Source: Bryoerythrophyllum caledonicum (Eukaryota > Streptophyta > Bryopsida > Pottiales > Pottiaceae). Taken from it: 64,000 nucleotides of DNA. Made by a program: the position numbers and the translations under genes. Within the stretch, counting starts at the first letter, position 1; the number at the start of each line of letters is the position of its first letter. The notes under the pieces are model-generated. The model did not search any database, had not been told where the DNA came from, and was given only the letters and a program-made list of their open reading frames with translations. The DNA lies in the NCBI GenBank assembly GCA_963971425.1, contig OZ020517.1:29468668-29532667 (forward strand), written 5' to 3'. This document shows positions 55,310 through 64,000 of the stretch, one piece after another.

Positions 55310-55790
55310 TTTAAATAGAACTATTTATACTCTTACACGATTTTCGTTCAATCTTTATTTCTTTTTCCCTTTGTCCTTTTATTTTTCTTTTTTCCCTCCA
55401 TTCACTTTGCTATAAAATTAAAATATAACTATTTATACTTTGACACGTATGTCGTTCAATCTTTTTTTCTTTTACTCTTTTTCCTTTTATTTTTCTTTTT
55501 TCCCTCCATTCACTTTGTTTTAAAATTTAAAGCAAACTATTTATACTCCTACACGTATTTCGTTTAATCTTTTTTTTCATTTTTTCTTTTTTGTTTTCTT
55601 TTTCTTTTTTCCCTCCATTCACTTTGCTTATAAATTTTAAGCAAACTATTTATACTCCTACACGTATTTCGTTCAATCTACATTTATTTTATTTTTTTCC
55701 TTTTATTTTTCTTTTTTCCCTCCATTAGCTTTGCTTATAAGTTTTAAGCAAGCTATTTATACTCCTACACGTATTTCGTTCAATATTCTT
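55310..55790. repeat. Tandem ~108-bp repeats
   Basis: Five diverged units marked by ACTATTTATACT at about 55,319, 55,428, 55,537, 55,645 and 55,752. Each is followed by ACACGTATTTCGTTCAAT and a T/C-rich run ending CCCTCCATTCACTTTG. Non-coding. Confidence 0.75.
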
Positions 55791-57408
55791 TTGCATTCAT
55801 TTTGTTAAACTGTTGGAAATTGTTGTACCATCCTGGACTAATTGGGTGTATTAGAATAAAACATCATAGTTATAGGTTTTAAAAAAATTCTAAGCAAATT
55901 TTTTAAGTAGAGAAATATACTCGTTCAATTCCCTTCAATGCACTTCAGTGTTATTCAAAACTTCAAACAAATGCAACATTTTAATACCTAATTTGCTTAC
56001 TACATCTCCATGGTGTTCTCCTTCAAGGAATGAGTTCCCTAAAAAAGGAGATCTCAATTTTTGAACAACATCCCCAAGTTCTCTTCTACATCTTTCTTTT
56101 TGGAGGAATGTGGTGCACCTCAATACCATTGTGAGAGTCCATTATTCTTTCAATCATCCATGCTTTCTTGAAGAGCACTCCAAGGTAATGTATGTTTTCT
56201 CTAACTTTGCTTTGTTTATTGCTTAAGTAGCTTCATTCTCCACAAATATATCAAATTTTCTGCGGGTCTATATGATAGGGTATTATCAGGTTTTAGGGTT
56301 CGACTTTGAACAATTTTTTGAATCTTTCCTTACTAGGAGTAGTACAAACTTCATGGTTTGAACTATGTTTCATGGTCTATTGTTCTCAACGGATTCATCG
56401 TCCTAAATCTTCAATAAGTGTGGATAGGGTACTGTCTTTGCATTGTGAGAATCCATTTATGCCTGCTTCAGCCAATGGTCGTAGACTGCGACCATTATAC
56501 TGAGATAGGGTACTAACAGAAGAATATGTAAAATCGCGCTCTTCCATGTCGTGCATATTTTCTGTCGAGGTGTTTCAGGATTTCAATATGGAACAATTAT
56601 GGGCCAAACAAGATCCTCCAAAGTCCCCCTTCTCTTGTAAGTACTGTAGGCAAAGAACAAACGCACAAGTCTGATTAATTGACGGATAGGGTATTGATCA
56701 AGAAAAATGAAGCCAAAAAAAAAGTTGTGATGCCACAAATGCGGCATCACAGCACAAGAGTGGGAATGAGACGTACCAATGAGTGCTGAAGCAGAAAGAA
56801 CGTCCGTGTTGTCCATATTCACGCTCTAAGCAAACAACCACTCCACCTGTATTCAAAACAAAAACCGAGAAACTTTCGCTGTCAATACCCTATCCCAGTA
56901 AACGGTATCTGAAACCCCAAAAGTACAATGCTGCAAGACAAGAAAGCCCTACTAAGATATGACACAACGACGAGAGACAGGACTTCTCGGCATGAGCACA
57001 CTTTCATTGCGATCTGCCCCACGTCTAACATATGGAAGCTCTAGGTTCTGAGGTGGCAATGAGTTATTTATGATAATCTCCGCGTACTCATCACAATCGT
57101 ATGAAGTGATCAGAAGAGGAGCAATCTGGCAAGAAGGTGCAGGCGGAGAAGCCCGTCACGCCCGCGCTCGTCGTGTGCAGTCCGACACAAAGTCACCAAG
57201 TCGCAAAGTCGCTACAAACTCGAAGTTAGGATTTAGAGATCTAGGTTTGAATCATCACCTTGTATAGTTCACGATCTCGGGCAGTGCGCCCGATCTGACA
57301 CTACCACACCGAACACCACGCCCACGCCCACGAACACCACGTATAGAGCTCTACAGCATTGCAAAAAACAACGATTAGATCACCTACATCTCCAGATCAC
57401 CTAACTTT

Positions 57409-57560
57409 CGCACCCAACACCCACCCATACACGTAAACAACTCGCACCCAACACCCACCCATACACGTAAACAACTCGCACCCAACACCCACCCATACAT
57501 GTAAACAACTCGCACCCAACACCCACCCATACACGTAAACAACTCGCACCCAACACCCAC
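57409..57560. repeat. 34-bp minisatellite
   Basis: About 4.5 nearly identical units of 34 bases, each beginning CGCACCCAACACCCACCCAT and ending ACAACT. No spacers separate the units, so it is not a CRISPR. It lies just upstream of the second LINE ORF1. Confidence 0.85.
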
Positions 57561-57844
57561 ATTCCTTCTACCAACATCAAGCAATAGCCACCCTCACCGA
57601 GTAGTAGCAGCGAGAGGGCGATCGCGAGAGAATGAGGGAGGGTGAACGAAGAGGGAGGGTTTGGGTTCAGGCCCTGTCAATACCCTATCCATAGGTTCGG
57701 GAAAACCTAGGTTCGGGATCTACGGGGCGACGGTGAGAGGGATTCATCCTCGTCCACTTCATCCCCAAGGTAGGTGTTGCGAACGCTTACGCGCATCATC
57801 GCGGAGTGGCGGTCGTCTTGTGGAGACACGGATGTCGAGTCAGC

Positions 57845-58247
57845 CATGGAGCATTCGGTACCCTCAACCTCGACGTCATCTCCAAAGGTTAGCTATGCGG
57901 AAGCGCTGCTTGCGCATGCCCCGGTGTTCCCTACACAAGAGGAAGAGCAACACCGCGCATGCGAACTGAAGAGCAAAGAACGGATTGAACCGGAATTGGT
58001 GGTAGCCACGGCTCATTTAGGGCAGCACGCGCCCTTCCACCCCACCAGAGCGTCCCCTGGGGAAAAACTCCCGGAATCCCTTTTTCGAACTAGTATAGGG
58101 TTCCTCATCAGGAAACAAGCGGCCACAATCACAGTGGACAAGAAGAAGGTGAAGAAAGAAATGGAATACTTTCAAAAGAACGTCACAATTGCCTACTTCC
58201 TAGGAAGGAGGCAGAAGTGGAGTGAGTTACAAACATGGGTAGCGGCA
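57845..58247 (+). pseudogene. LINE ORF1 (DUF4283 type), 5' half, interrupted
   Basis: Starts MEHSVPSTSTSSPKVSYAEA, with the SYAEAL motif common in plant LINE ORF1 proteins. It then has the start of a DUF4283-like domain (KKKVKKEMEYFQKNVTIAYF, FLGRRQKW, ELQTWVAA). The frame is open further upstream to 57,774, but 57,845 is the first ATG. The domain is cut after the codon for the second Ala of WVAA by a 5.22-kb insertion. Beyond the insertion the same frame resumes at 63,473. Confidence 0.7.
58243..58247 (+). repeat. Target-site duplication CGGCA, left copy
   Basis: CGGCA immediately precedes TGTCGTAC, the first bases of the inserted element. The same five bases follow its last base at 63,468-63,472. 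Confidence 0.85.
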
Positions 58248-58634
58248 TGTCGTACCCCAACTTTAAATTTTTTTTTAATTAGTTGCTTAGGAAGGGTATC
58301 ACCGTACCACCCTATTGAGTTTAGAAGTTAGTAGCCACCTAGTAGTGGCTCTTAGGGAGAATTAAGATAGGAAAGGAATAGGATCCTAGGGAAGTACAAA
58401 AAGGGACAAGTTGTGGATTAACACCGGATCCTAACACCCTTGTCAAACGGGTGGACGAGAGCTCGGGGGGAAAAAGGGGGGGGCTTACCCCAAGAAAGAT
58501 CCAACGGCACCGACAAGGAAGCTCAACCGGCACCGGCAAGGAAGCCCCACCGGCAACGGCAAGGAAACCCCCCACGGCCCTAGTATAAGGAACCGGTCAT
58601 GGGAGAGCTCTATACCATACAAAGCAAGCGGCTT

Positions 58635-58760
58635 AGGTAGCTCCGAGTTGGACTAGAGAGGTAGCTCCGAGCTGGACTAGAGAGGTAGCTCCGAGCTGGA
58701 CTAGAGAGGTAGCCCCGAGCTGGACTAGAGAGGTAGCCCCGAGCTGGACAGGGGAGGTAG
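58635..58760 (+). repeat. 24-bp tandem array
   Basis: About five units of AGGTAGCTCCGAGCTGGACT plus AGAG, period 24, with small changes (GTAGCCCC in later units). Non-coding leader of the inserted element. Confidence 0.85.
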
Positions 58761-60010
58761 CTCCGAGCAGGAGCAGGAGACGATCAACACCAGCAGTATC
58801 CCACGAGGGGCAAGGCCAGCAGTCGGGGAGGAGCACCACGATCAACACCAGCATTGGAGGATCCCAGGGGGGAGCATCACGATTAACAAGAAGAGGAGCA
58901 AGACCAGCCGTGGGGGAAGCATCACGATTAACAAGACGAGGACCAAGGCCAGCAGTGTAAGCACACTCACACCCACGGGTAGGTCCGAGCACACTCACCC
59001 CCCACGAGTAGGTCCGAGCACACTCACACCCCCGGGTAGGTCCGAGCACACTCACACCTCACAAGTAGCTCCGAGCTGGACAGGGGAGGTAGCTCCGAGC
59101 AGGAGGAGGCGACGATCAACACCAGCAGTATCCCACGAGGGGCAAGGCCAGCAGCGGGGAAGAGCACCACGATCAACACCAGCATTGGAGGATCCCAAGA
59201 GGAGCACCACGATCAACACCAGAATTGGAGTATTTCACGAGGAGCAAGACCAGCAGGGGAGGTAGCTCCGAGCAGGAGCAGGAGACGATCAACACCAGCA
59301 GTATCCCACGAGGGGCAAGGCCAGCAGTCGGGGAGGAGCACCACGATCAACACCAGCATTGGAGGATCCCAGGGGGGAGCATCACGATTAACAAGAAGAG
59401 GAGCAAGACCAGCCGTGGGGGAAGCATCACGATTAACAAGACGAGGACCAAGGCCAGCAGTGTAAGCACACTCACACCCACGGGTAGGTCCGAGCACACT
59501 CACCCCCCACGAGTAGGTCCGAGCACACTCACCCCCCACGAGTAGGTCCGAGCACACTCATACCCCCGGGTAGGTCCGAGCACACTCACACCTCACAGGT
59601 AGCTCCGAGCTGGACAGGGGAGGTAGCTCCGAGCAGGAGGAGGCGACGATCAACACCAGCAGTATCCCACGAGGGGCAAGGCCAGCAGTCGGGGAGGAGC
59701 ACCACGATCAACACCAGCATTGGAGGATCCCAAGAGGAGCACCACGACCAACACCAGCATTGGAGTATCTCACGAGGAGCAAGACCAGCAGTGGGAGGTA
59801 GCTCCGAGTAGGAGGAGGAGACGATCAACACCAGCATTGGAGGATCCCAGGGGGGAGCATCACGATTAACAAGAAGAGGAGCAAGACCAGCCGTGGGGGA
59901 AGCATCACGATTAACAAGACGAGGACCAAGGCCAGCAGTGTAAGCACACTCACACCCACGGGTAGGTCCGAGCACATTCACACCCTCGGGTAGGTCCGAG
60001 TACACACAGC
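58760..60010 (+). repeat. Higher-order tandem repeats
   Basis: Long units are re-used in different combinations. The block GATCAACACCAGCAGTATCC recurs near 58,783, 59,115, 59,287 and 59,647. The block GATTAACAAGAAGAGGAGCA recurs near 58,880, 59,387 and 59,866. Runs of GGTAGGTCCGAGCACACTCA end each large unit. Open frames read through it on the minus strand are repeat artefacts. Confidence 0.85.
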
Positions 60011-60039
60011 CGAGGGAGGAGGTCTATGCTATATTCACC

Positions 60040-60735
60040 ATGGCCTCCACCACAAGAGACATCTCACCCGTCCTTCCAAGAGATCCACTTAAACTCACGG
60101 AGTTAAAGGAGGATCTTCTTCGGATGGGTTGTCTCTCGCTCCTCGACTTCTGTTGGAGTTTTTGTGTGGATTCCACGGTACAGGAGCTACGACAAGACCC
60201 GCTACCAGAGCCCGAGGAGAGTAGCATACGAGCTTGCCCGGACCGTTGGACCATGGGAAGATGGCAAGAGGTGTACGGTTTTCCACGACAGGGGGCGGGT
60301 TTCACGAGTTTGAAGAAGGAGGAGTACGCAAAGGGACTCTTTGGTACCAAGGATGCCAAGAATGGCTATGCAGTGCAAGATTGCCAAGACCCTCGGGCGA
60401 AGAGAGTATTCGCGTTCCTCGTACCCATCTTGCACCCAGAGAAGCCCACCCGAGTCACGATCACTATGGCTAACACCTTGTATGGTGCTTATTTGGAAGA
60501 GCGAATGGTGAATTGGGCTCTTATTATGAAGGAGGTAGTCATGAGGTTGACGAAGAGCGTCAATAGCACAAGGCGTTCCCCCATTTGCCCCTACCTCATC
60601 CACCTCTATCACCACTTCAAGGAGACCACTCCAGAGGAGGCCATGGCGTATGGCACACAACTGATGATGAAGAAGTTCGACGGAACGGAGTCGGAGTCCG
60701 AACCCGGATCAGAGGGAGGGAGTAGCTCGTCGTAG
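60040..60735 (+). CDS. Gag-like protein of the inserted element, first segment
   Basis: A 231-residue frame starting MASTTRDISPVLPRDPLKLT. The middle region (FCWSFCVDSTVQEL, WQEVYGFPRQGAGF, VPILHPEKPTRVTITMANTL and SPICPYLIHLYHHFKE) looks globular and resembles the N-terminal part of gag-like or mobile-domain proteins of plant retroelements. I cannot name the family. It ends in a Ser/Glu-rich tail at a TAG (60,733-60,735), after which the same frame stays open. It lies directly 3' of the tandem-repeat leader. Confidence 0.55.
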   Translation: MASTTRDISPVLPRDPLKLTELKEDLLRMGCLSLLDFCWSFCVDSTVQELRQDPLPEPEESSIRACPDRWTMGRWQEVYGFPRQGAGFTSLKKEEYAKGLFGTKDAKNGYAVQDCQDPRAKRVFAFLVPILHPEKPTRVTITMANTLYGAYLEERMVNWALIMKEVVMRLTKSVNSTRRSPICPYLIHLYHHFKETTPEEAMAYGTQLMMKKFDGTESESEPGSEGGSSSS

Positions 60736-62001
60736 TCAGAGGGCGAAGCACCCCCACCCCCCAAGCGCCAACAACCGAATCATGGAGGAGCACCTTCCAC
60801 CCGAACTCGAGCTGCTGCCCGGGCAACCGCTACAGGGTTAGCTCAACTCGGAGGGAAGTCTTACCGTGCCTCCGAGTTGGTGGAGGCTCTTCGAGTGTAT
60901 GTGGATGATGTAGACAAGACCTTGGGTCAGTTGGGTAGTCTTCTCGGCAATACCCCTCACCAAGGACTGGTTGCAGTAGCCAAAGAGAAGATGGGAGGTC
61001 TCGGTGACCTCCGCCTTATGGAACAGAAGGTGAACCGACTCACTTTGGAGGTGACCAAGATGAAGAGCCGAGCGTTGGAGGCCGAAAGGAGTTGCAAGGA
61101 GGCTCTCCTCCAAGCCAATGCCTCGACCTCGGCGTTACGACAAGTGGAGGAGGCGTTACACGTCCCGGCTGAGGCGGTGATGAAGGCAAAGATGTTTGAT
61201 GCGAGATTGGAGAGGGACGGCCACATTTCCAGCAAGAAGGTGATTGCCTTCATGATGGAGCAAACTGTGAAGATCGAGGAGGCTTATGCCAACATGAGGT
61301 TGTTGGTAAGCAACCTCACCCATATCCTACCCAAGTTTGTGGAAGATTCGGACAAGGATGGAGACTCGGGTTCTGAAAAGGACTCAGAGAAGCAAGATTC
61401 GGGTGACCAAGGAACCCCGAAAGGGAAAGGAGTGATTGATCTCGATAGTCCTGTCCCGCCTTCTCGAATTCCCCCTTTGGGAGTTCCCGCTCGTCCTTCC
61501 CCTTCAGATCTCACCACGCAAGTACAGAGTGGAAGGAAGGATAGCTTGGTTGCCATGATGGAGCCTCCGCGCACGACCCTCCTTCGACAGTTTTCCCTTG
61601 GAGACCCCGTCCGCGCTACACCAACGGTTACGCCTCTACCGGGCATGTCTCCTTTTGGGAAGACCACGAGTGAGAGTTCGGCCTACTAACACCTTCCAGT
61701 ACAGCCGGAGGTCTTCACTGGGACTCCGAGTCTCACACCGATCCTTCCGCCCCGAACCGAGCCCCGCCGAAGCACACCTTCTGTGCCACTCACTCCGGGT
61801 GGTCCGGATGCCTCCGTGACTTCGATGGAGGCCTTGCCTCGGGCATCCATGGCCGGATCGGCACCCTCTTCATCTGCGGATCTGTTATCACCACTTGGAA
61901 CACTCGCGAAGGCTGCGGCGCACCCGACTTCCAGCAAGAGTTCGAAGAAGCGGAAGAGGAGGGAAGAGAAGAGAAGACTTGAGGAGTTGACCCGGAAGTA
62001 G
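60736..62001 (+). CDS. Gag-like protein continuation: coiled coil, Ser/Pro-rich tail and basic C-terminus (one more stop)
   Basis: Same frame as the preceding segment. After the TAG come a basic linker (TRTRAAARATATG) and a probable coiled coil (about 60,880-61,320, e.g. EQKVNRLTLEVTKMKSRALE). An acidic Asp/Glu/Ser region and a Pro/Ser-rich tail follow. A second in-frame stop, TAA, lies at 61,687-61,689. Beyond it the frame again continues to 62,001, ending in a nuclear-signal-like KSSKKRKRREEKRR. The two nonsense codons with no frameshift mean either two point mutations in a once ~654-codon gene or stop-codon readthrough. The former is simpler. Confidence 0.5.
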
Positions 62002-63033
62002 GGTCAGAATCTTAGTGGATAGGTCACTGTTCATTCGCGGACTAGGCCCCGCGTTGACTTTGGGTTTTGACTTGGTTTTGCCTTGGGTTTTGTGTAATAA
62101 GTGACCTCTAACGGTGCACGTCGTGTGGAGTGGTAGCCACCGCCGCCAAGAGTAGTTAATGTCACCGTTAGAAGGTATCTTTGAGTTTGGACTCTTGTGT
62201 GAGTCCTTCGCGGTATAAGAGAGGAGTCCCGTGGCCCCTCTCTTCACTGCTTGATGTGTGTATTTGCTTTCAGTTTAATTCTAAACCTACGCTTTGAGAA
62301 GACCTTCGATGGTTGGAGAGCTCGGATTTCATACATGATTGTGAGTGCCATTTCAAGTAGTCCACTCCTCGAGTCCATTCTAACTATCTAATCATTGTTT
62401 CCTTGTTCCATCAAAGTAGATTAGTCCGGGTGGGTGGGAATAACAGGTGAGATGAGAGGATAGTTCGTAGGGGCGTGACTCCATCTCTAACTGTTACAAT
62501 CGTTTCCTTGTTCCATCAAGTAGATTAGTTGGGTGGATGGGAATAACAGGTGAGATTGTACATGTCTAGGGAAGGACGAGGGGGGAGTGACGGATGTATG
62601 AGGGTCATAAGTGAGTCTTGAGTGACCTTCCGGCGTACCGATTGGTGTCGGTTGTGAAGACTCATGTCACTCCCTGAAACATCCCACCTCCAGCTGCATC
62701 GGAGGTGGAGGGAGACTGGGAGGAGGACGAATGGTGGGCGGGTAGGCCCCTTGCTCACTTACATTACGCCGCTCCCAGCCTTGGAAACACGGGTCTAACA
62801 CCCCTTCGGGGAGATCTCAGTGACACCATAACCATCCAAGGAGTGAGTAGAGTTAGAAGGAGGGAATGGGAGGTAGAGTAGCTGTTACTTGTGTCAACCA
62901 CTAAAATCTCTACGAGTCCACGGACTTCCATCTGTGGTGATATAATCTGTACCCGGGTACTTGGGTCCCCCGGATGTCCATAGTGTGTATAGCTGTAAAG
63001 ATGACCTCCCCCTTCCTTAACCGAGACTAAATT
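62002..63033 (+). other. 3' part of the inserted element
   Basis: No coding region is supported. A TATA-like GCGGTATAAGAG at about 62,208-62,219 could be a promoter. Two similar blocks (about 62,395-62,455 and 62,505-62,565) share GTTTCCTTGTTCCATCAA, TAGATTAGT and GGGAATAACAGGTGAGAT. Confidence 0.5.
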
Positions 63034-63235
63034 GAGGTAGGTCCTTACCCGAAGGTCCCTACCTTTGGACGAGGTAGGTCCTTACCCGAAGGTCCCTACC
63101 TTTGGACGAGGTAGGTCCTTATCCGAAGGTCCCTACCTTCCGACGAGGTAGGTCCTTATCCGAAGGTCCCTACCTTTCGACGAGGTAGGTCCTTACCTGA
63201 AGGTCCCTACCTTCGGACGAGGTAGGTCCCTACCT
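63034..63235 (+). repeat. 37-bp tandem array, internally palindromic
   Basis: Between five and six units starting GAGGTAGGTCCTTACCCGAA and continuing GGTCCCTACCTTTGGAC. Each unit contains GGTAGG and CCTACC arms able to pair with each other. It lies ~230 bases before the 3' end of the inserted element. Confidence 0.85.
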
Positions 63236-63467
63236 GGGGAAAGCCCTTGTACGGAGAACGGGAGGGTGGATGTAGATAAACGCTCAGGCGGTGTAATCTA
63301 ACCCTTTTCCTTCCTTTCCTTTGATGTAATTATTGTGATATAGTAACATGGTGTACATCTAGATGAGTTGTTAGTCGTTGTAGTTCTCGGTGATTCTCTG
63401 TGGGAATGATTACCTTAAGGGTATCTTTGTGTTAAGATGTGAATAGTTGCCAACACGTACTACGACA

Positions 63468-63472
63468 CGGCA
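63468..63472 (+). repeat. Target-site duplication CGGCA, right copy
   Basis: CGGCA directly after ...TACGACA, matching 58,243-58,247. Confidence 0.85.
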
Positions 63473-63980
63473 CTATCCAAACAGGTTCAAGCAGAATGCA
63501 CAATTGGGAGGGATCTCGGAAATGGCTTCTTCCAGGTGGTGGCCAAGGAAGAAGCAACCACGCAGAATCTATTGATGCTTACCCCGCATTTATCGAAGTA
63601 GGGAACCTACATTTTTGTAGGTTTATTGTAGCCCCACGAACACCACAATCCATGTGTGGATCACACTCAAAGCCCTACCTGACGAACTACGAAGCAGCGG
63701 ACAAGACATAGCACAGAGCCTTGGTAAGGTCGTAGGAAGGCACAAAGGGAACAAATACTCTGTAGACCAAAAGTTTTGCATTACCGTTGCTTTGGAGGAT
63801 CCTTTTGTCGTCAACATAGATGTTGTCAACCCCGTTTCAGGCGAGACGACGACAGTAGTTGTTGACTACAACAACCTCCCGATTAGATGCAGGTTCTGCT
63901 TATCTACCTCGCACTTGATCAAAGACTGCCAAGTCTTCCAACGCAGTGACGTCAGGTTCCGAAAACAAGCAAACCAGTGA
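63473..63980 (+). pseudogene. LINE ORF1 (DUF4283 and CCHC zinc knuckle), 3' half
   Basis: Resumes the frame cut at 58,247: LSKQVQAECTIGRDLGNGFF then QVVAKEEATTQNLLML, typical of DUF4283. A TAG at 63,599-63,601 stops this frame. A shift near 63,610-63,620 is needed to enter the next part, TIHVWITLKALPDELRS to VVVDYNNLPIRCRFC. The zinc knuckle CRFCLSTSHLIKDC has the exact C-x2-C-x4-H-x4-C spacing of the knuckle that follows DUF4283. The frame ends at TGA 63,978-63,980, so this ORF1 copy is broken by both the insertion and point lesions. The LINE presumably continues beyond the window. Confidence 0.75.
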
Positions 63981-64000
63981 CCGGAACACGGACGTTGCCA

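Larger units (their letters stand above)
54889..57690. repeat. Dispersed GATAGGGTA(T/C)T motif, eight copies
   Basis: Copies on the plus strand begin near 54,889, 56,272, 56,423, 56,503 and 56,684. Copies on the minus strand lie near 54,922-54,937, 56,881-56,896 and 57,676-57,690. The commonest form is GGATAGGGTATTGACA. The first two copies face each other and form a 16-base perfect stem around a loop of about 17 bases (54,888-54,936). Copies at 56,684 and 56,896 also face each other, 213 bases apart. The function is unknown. Confidence 0.7.
58248..63467 (+). mobile_element. 5.22-kb insertion with LTR-type ends (solo LTR or TR-GAG/LARD-like)
   Basis: Begins TGTCGTACCCC and ends TACTACGACA, so the ends are a TG..CA pair with a 7-base inverted repeat (TGTCGTA / TACGACA). 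It is flanked by the 5-base duplication CGGCA, as expected of LTR retroelement integration. Removing it and one CGGCA restores the ORF1 frame. I found no internal copy of the terminal sequence, so there is no evidence for two LTRs. The whole unit may be one very long solo LTR or a non-autonomous element. It holds TATA-like sites (near 58,584 and 62,211), tandem arrays at 58,635-60,010 and 63,034-63,235, and a gag-like frame at 60,040-62,001. No pol genes were seen. Confidence 0.8.

Noticed and set aside
57409..57560. CRISPR array
   Set aside because: The repeats are directly adjacent without spacers, and the window is a plant nuclear genome.
58633..60005. Minus-strand frames rich in LVQLGATS and CECARTYS repeats
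   Set aside because: They are translations of tandem DNA repeats.
63034..63235. CRISPR array
   Set aside because: A 37-base tandem repeat with no unique spacers and no cas genes.
1..64000. tRNA or rRNA genes
   Set aside because: I looked for GGTTCGAATCC-type boxes and conserved rRNA stretches on both strands and found none convincing. A dedicated covariance-model scan would be decisive.

Overview
The window reads as nuclear DNA of a land plant. It has GT-AG introns of roughly 100-450 bases, long AT-rich intergenic DNA, and three families that mark plants: MLO, GRV2/RME-8 with GYF and DnaJ regions, and the plant-specific DCD domain. The transposons are unlike the usual flowering-plant set: a DD34E Tc1-type element and a LINE carrying two kinds of endonuclease. 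This makes me lean to an early-diverging lineage (bryophyte or lycophyte grade), but that is inference and the species is not identified. No rRNA, tRNA or CRISPR was found.

Layout. 1-4.1 kb is AT-rich, gene-free DNA with a small MITE-like element. An intronless TM9/nonaspanin gene lies at 4.19-6.18 kb (+). A four-exon DCD-domain gene lies at 7.56-9.15 kb (-). From about 10.58 to 25.2 kb (-) there is one very large non-LTR retrotransposon. It has a gag-like ORF1, then an ORF2 with a huge low-complexity leader, a duplicated 2A-like motif, an APE endonuclease, a reverse transcriptase, an RNase H and a C-terminal restriction-like (PD-D/E) endonuclease. The 3' half is broken by stops and frameshifts.

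After an empty stretch, a 25-exon GRV2/RME-8 (DnaJ) gene runs from 29.36 to 41.83 kb (+). Its assembled exons give one 2665-residue frame. Converging on it are a decayed partial MLO copy (43.9-44.8 kb, -) and a complete 15-exon MLO gene (47.71-53.07 kb, -, 574 aa). An 851-base foldback element (42.55-43.40 kb) lies between GRV2 and the partial MLO. An apparently intact Tc1-type transposon (46.00-47.69 kb) sits 18 bases beyond the MLO stop codon.

From 53 kb on there are no host genes I can support. The region holds a dispersed GATAGGGTA motif (54.9-57.7 kb), several tandem arrays, and a second, different LINE (+) whose DUF4283-type ORF1 is split by a 5.22-kb insertion (58,248-63,467). That insertion has LTR-type ends and a perfect 5-base target duplication. 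It carries tandem repeats and a gag-like reading frame with two in-frame stops.

The host genes are unrelated housekeeping, trafficking or membrane genes with no shared pathway. The unusual biology lies in the mobile DNA, mainly the dual-endonuclease, 2A-bearing LINE.
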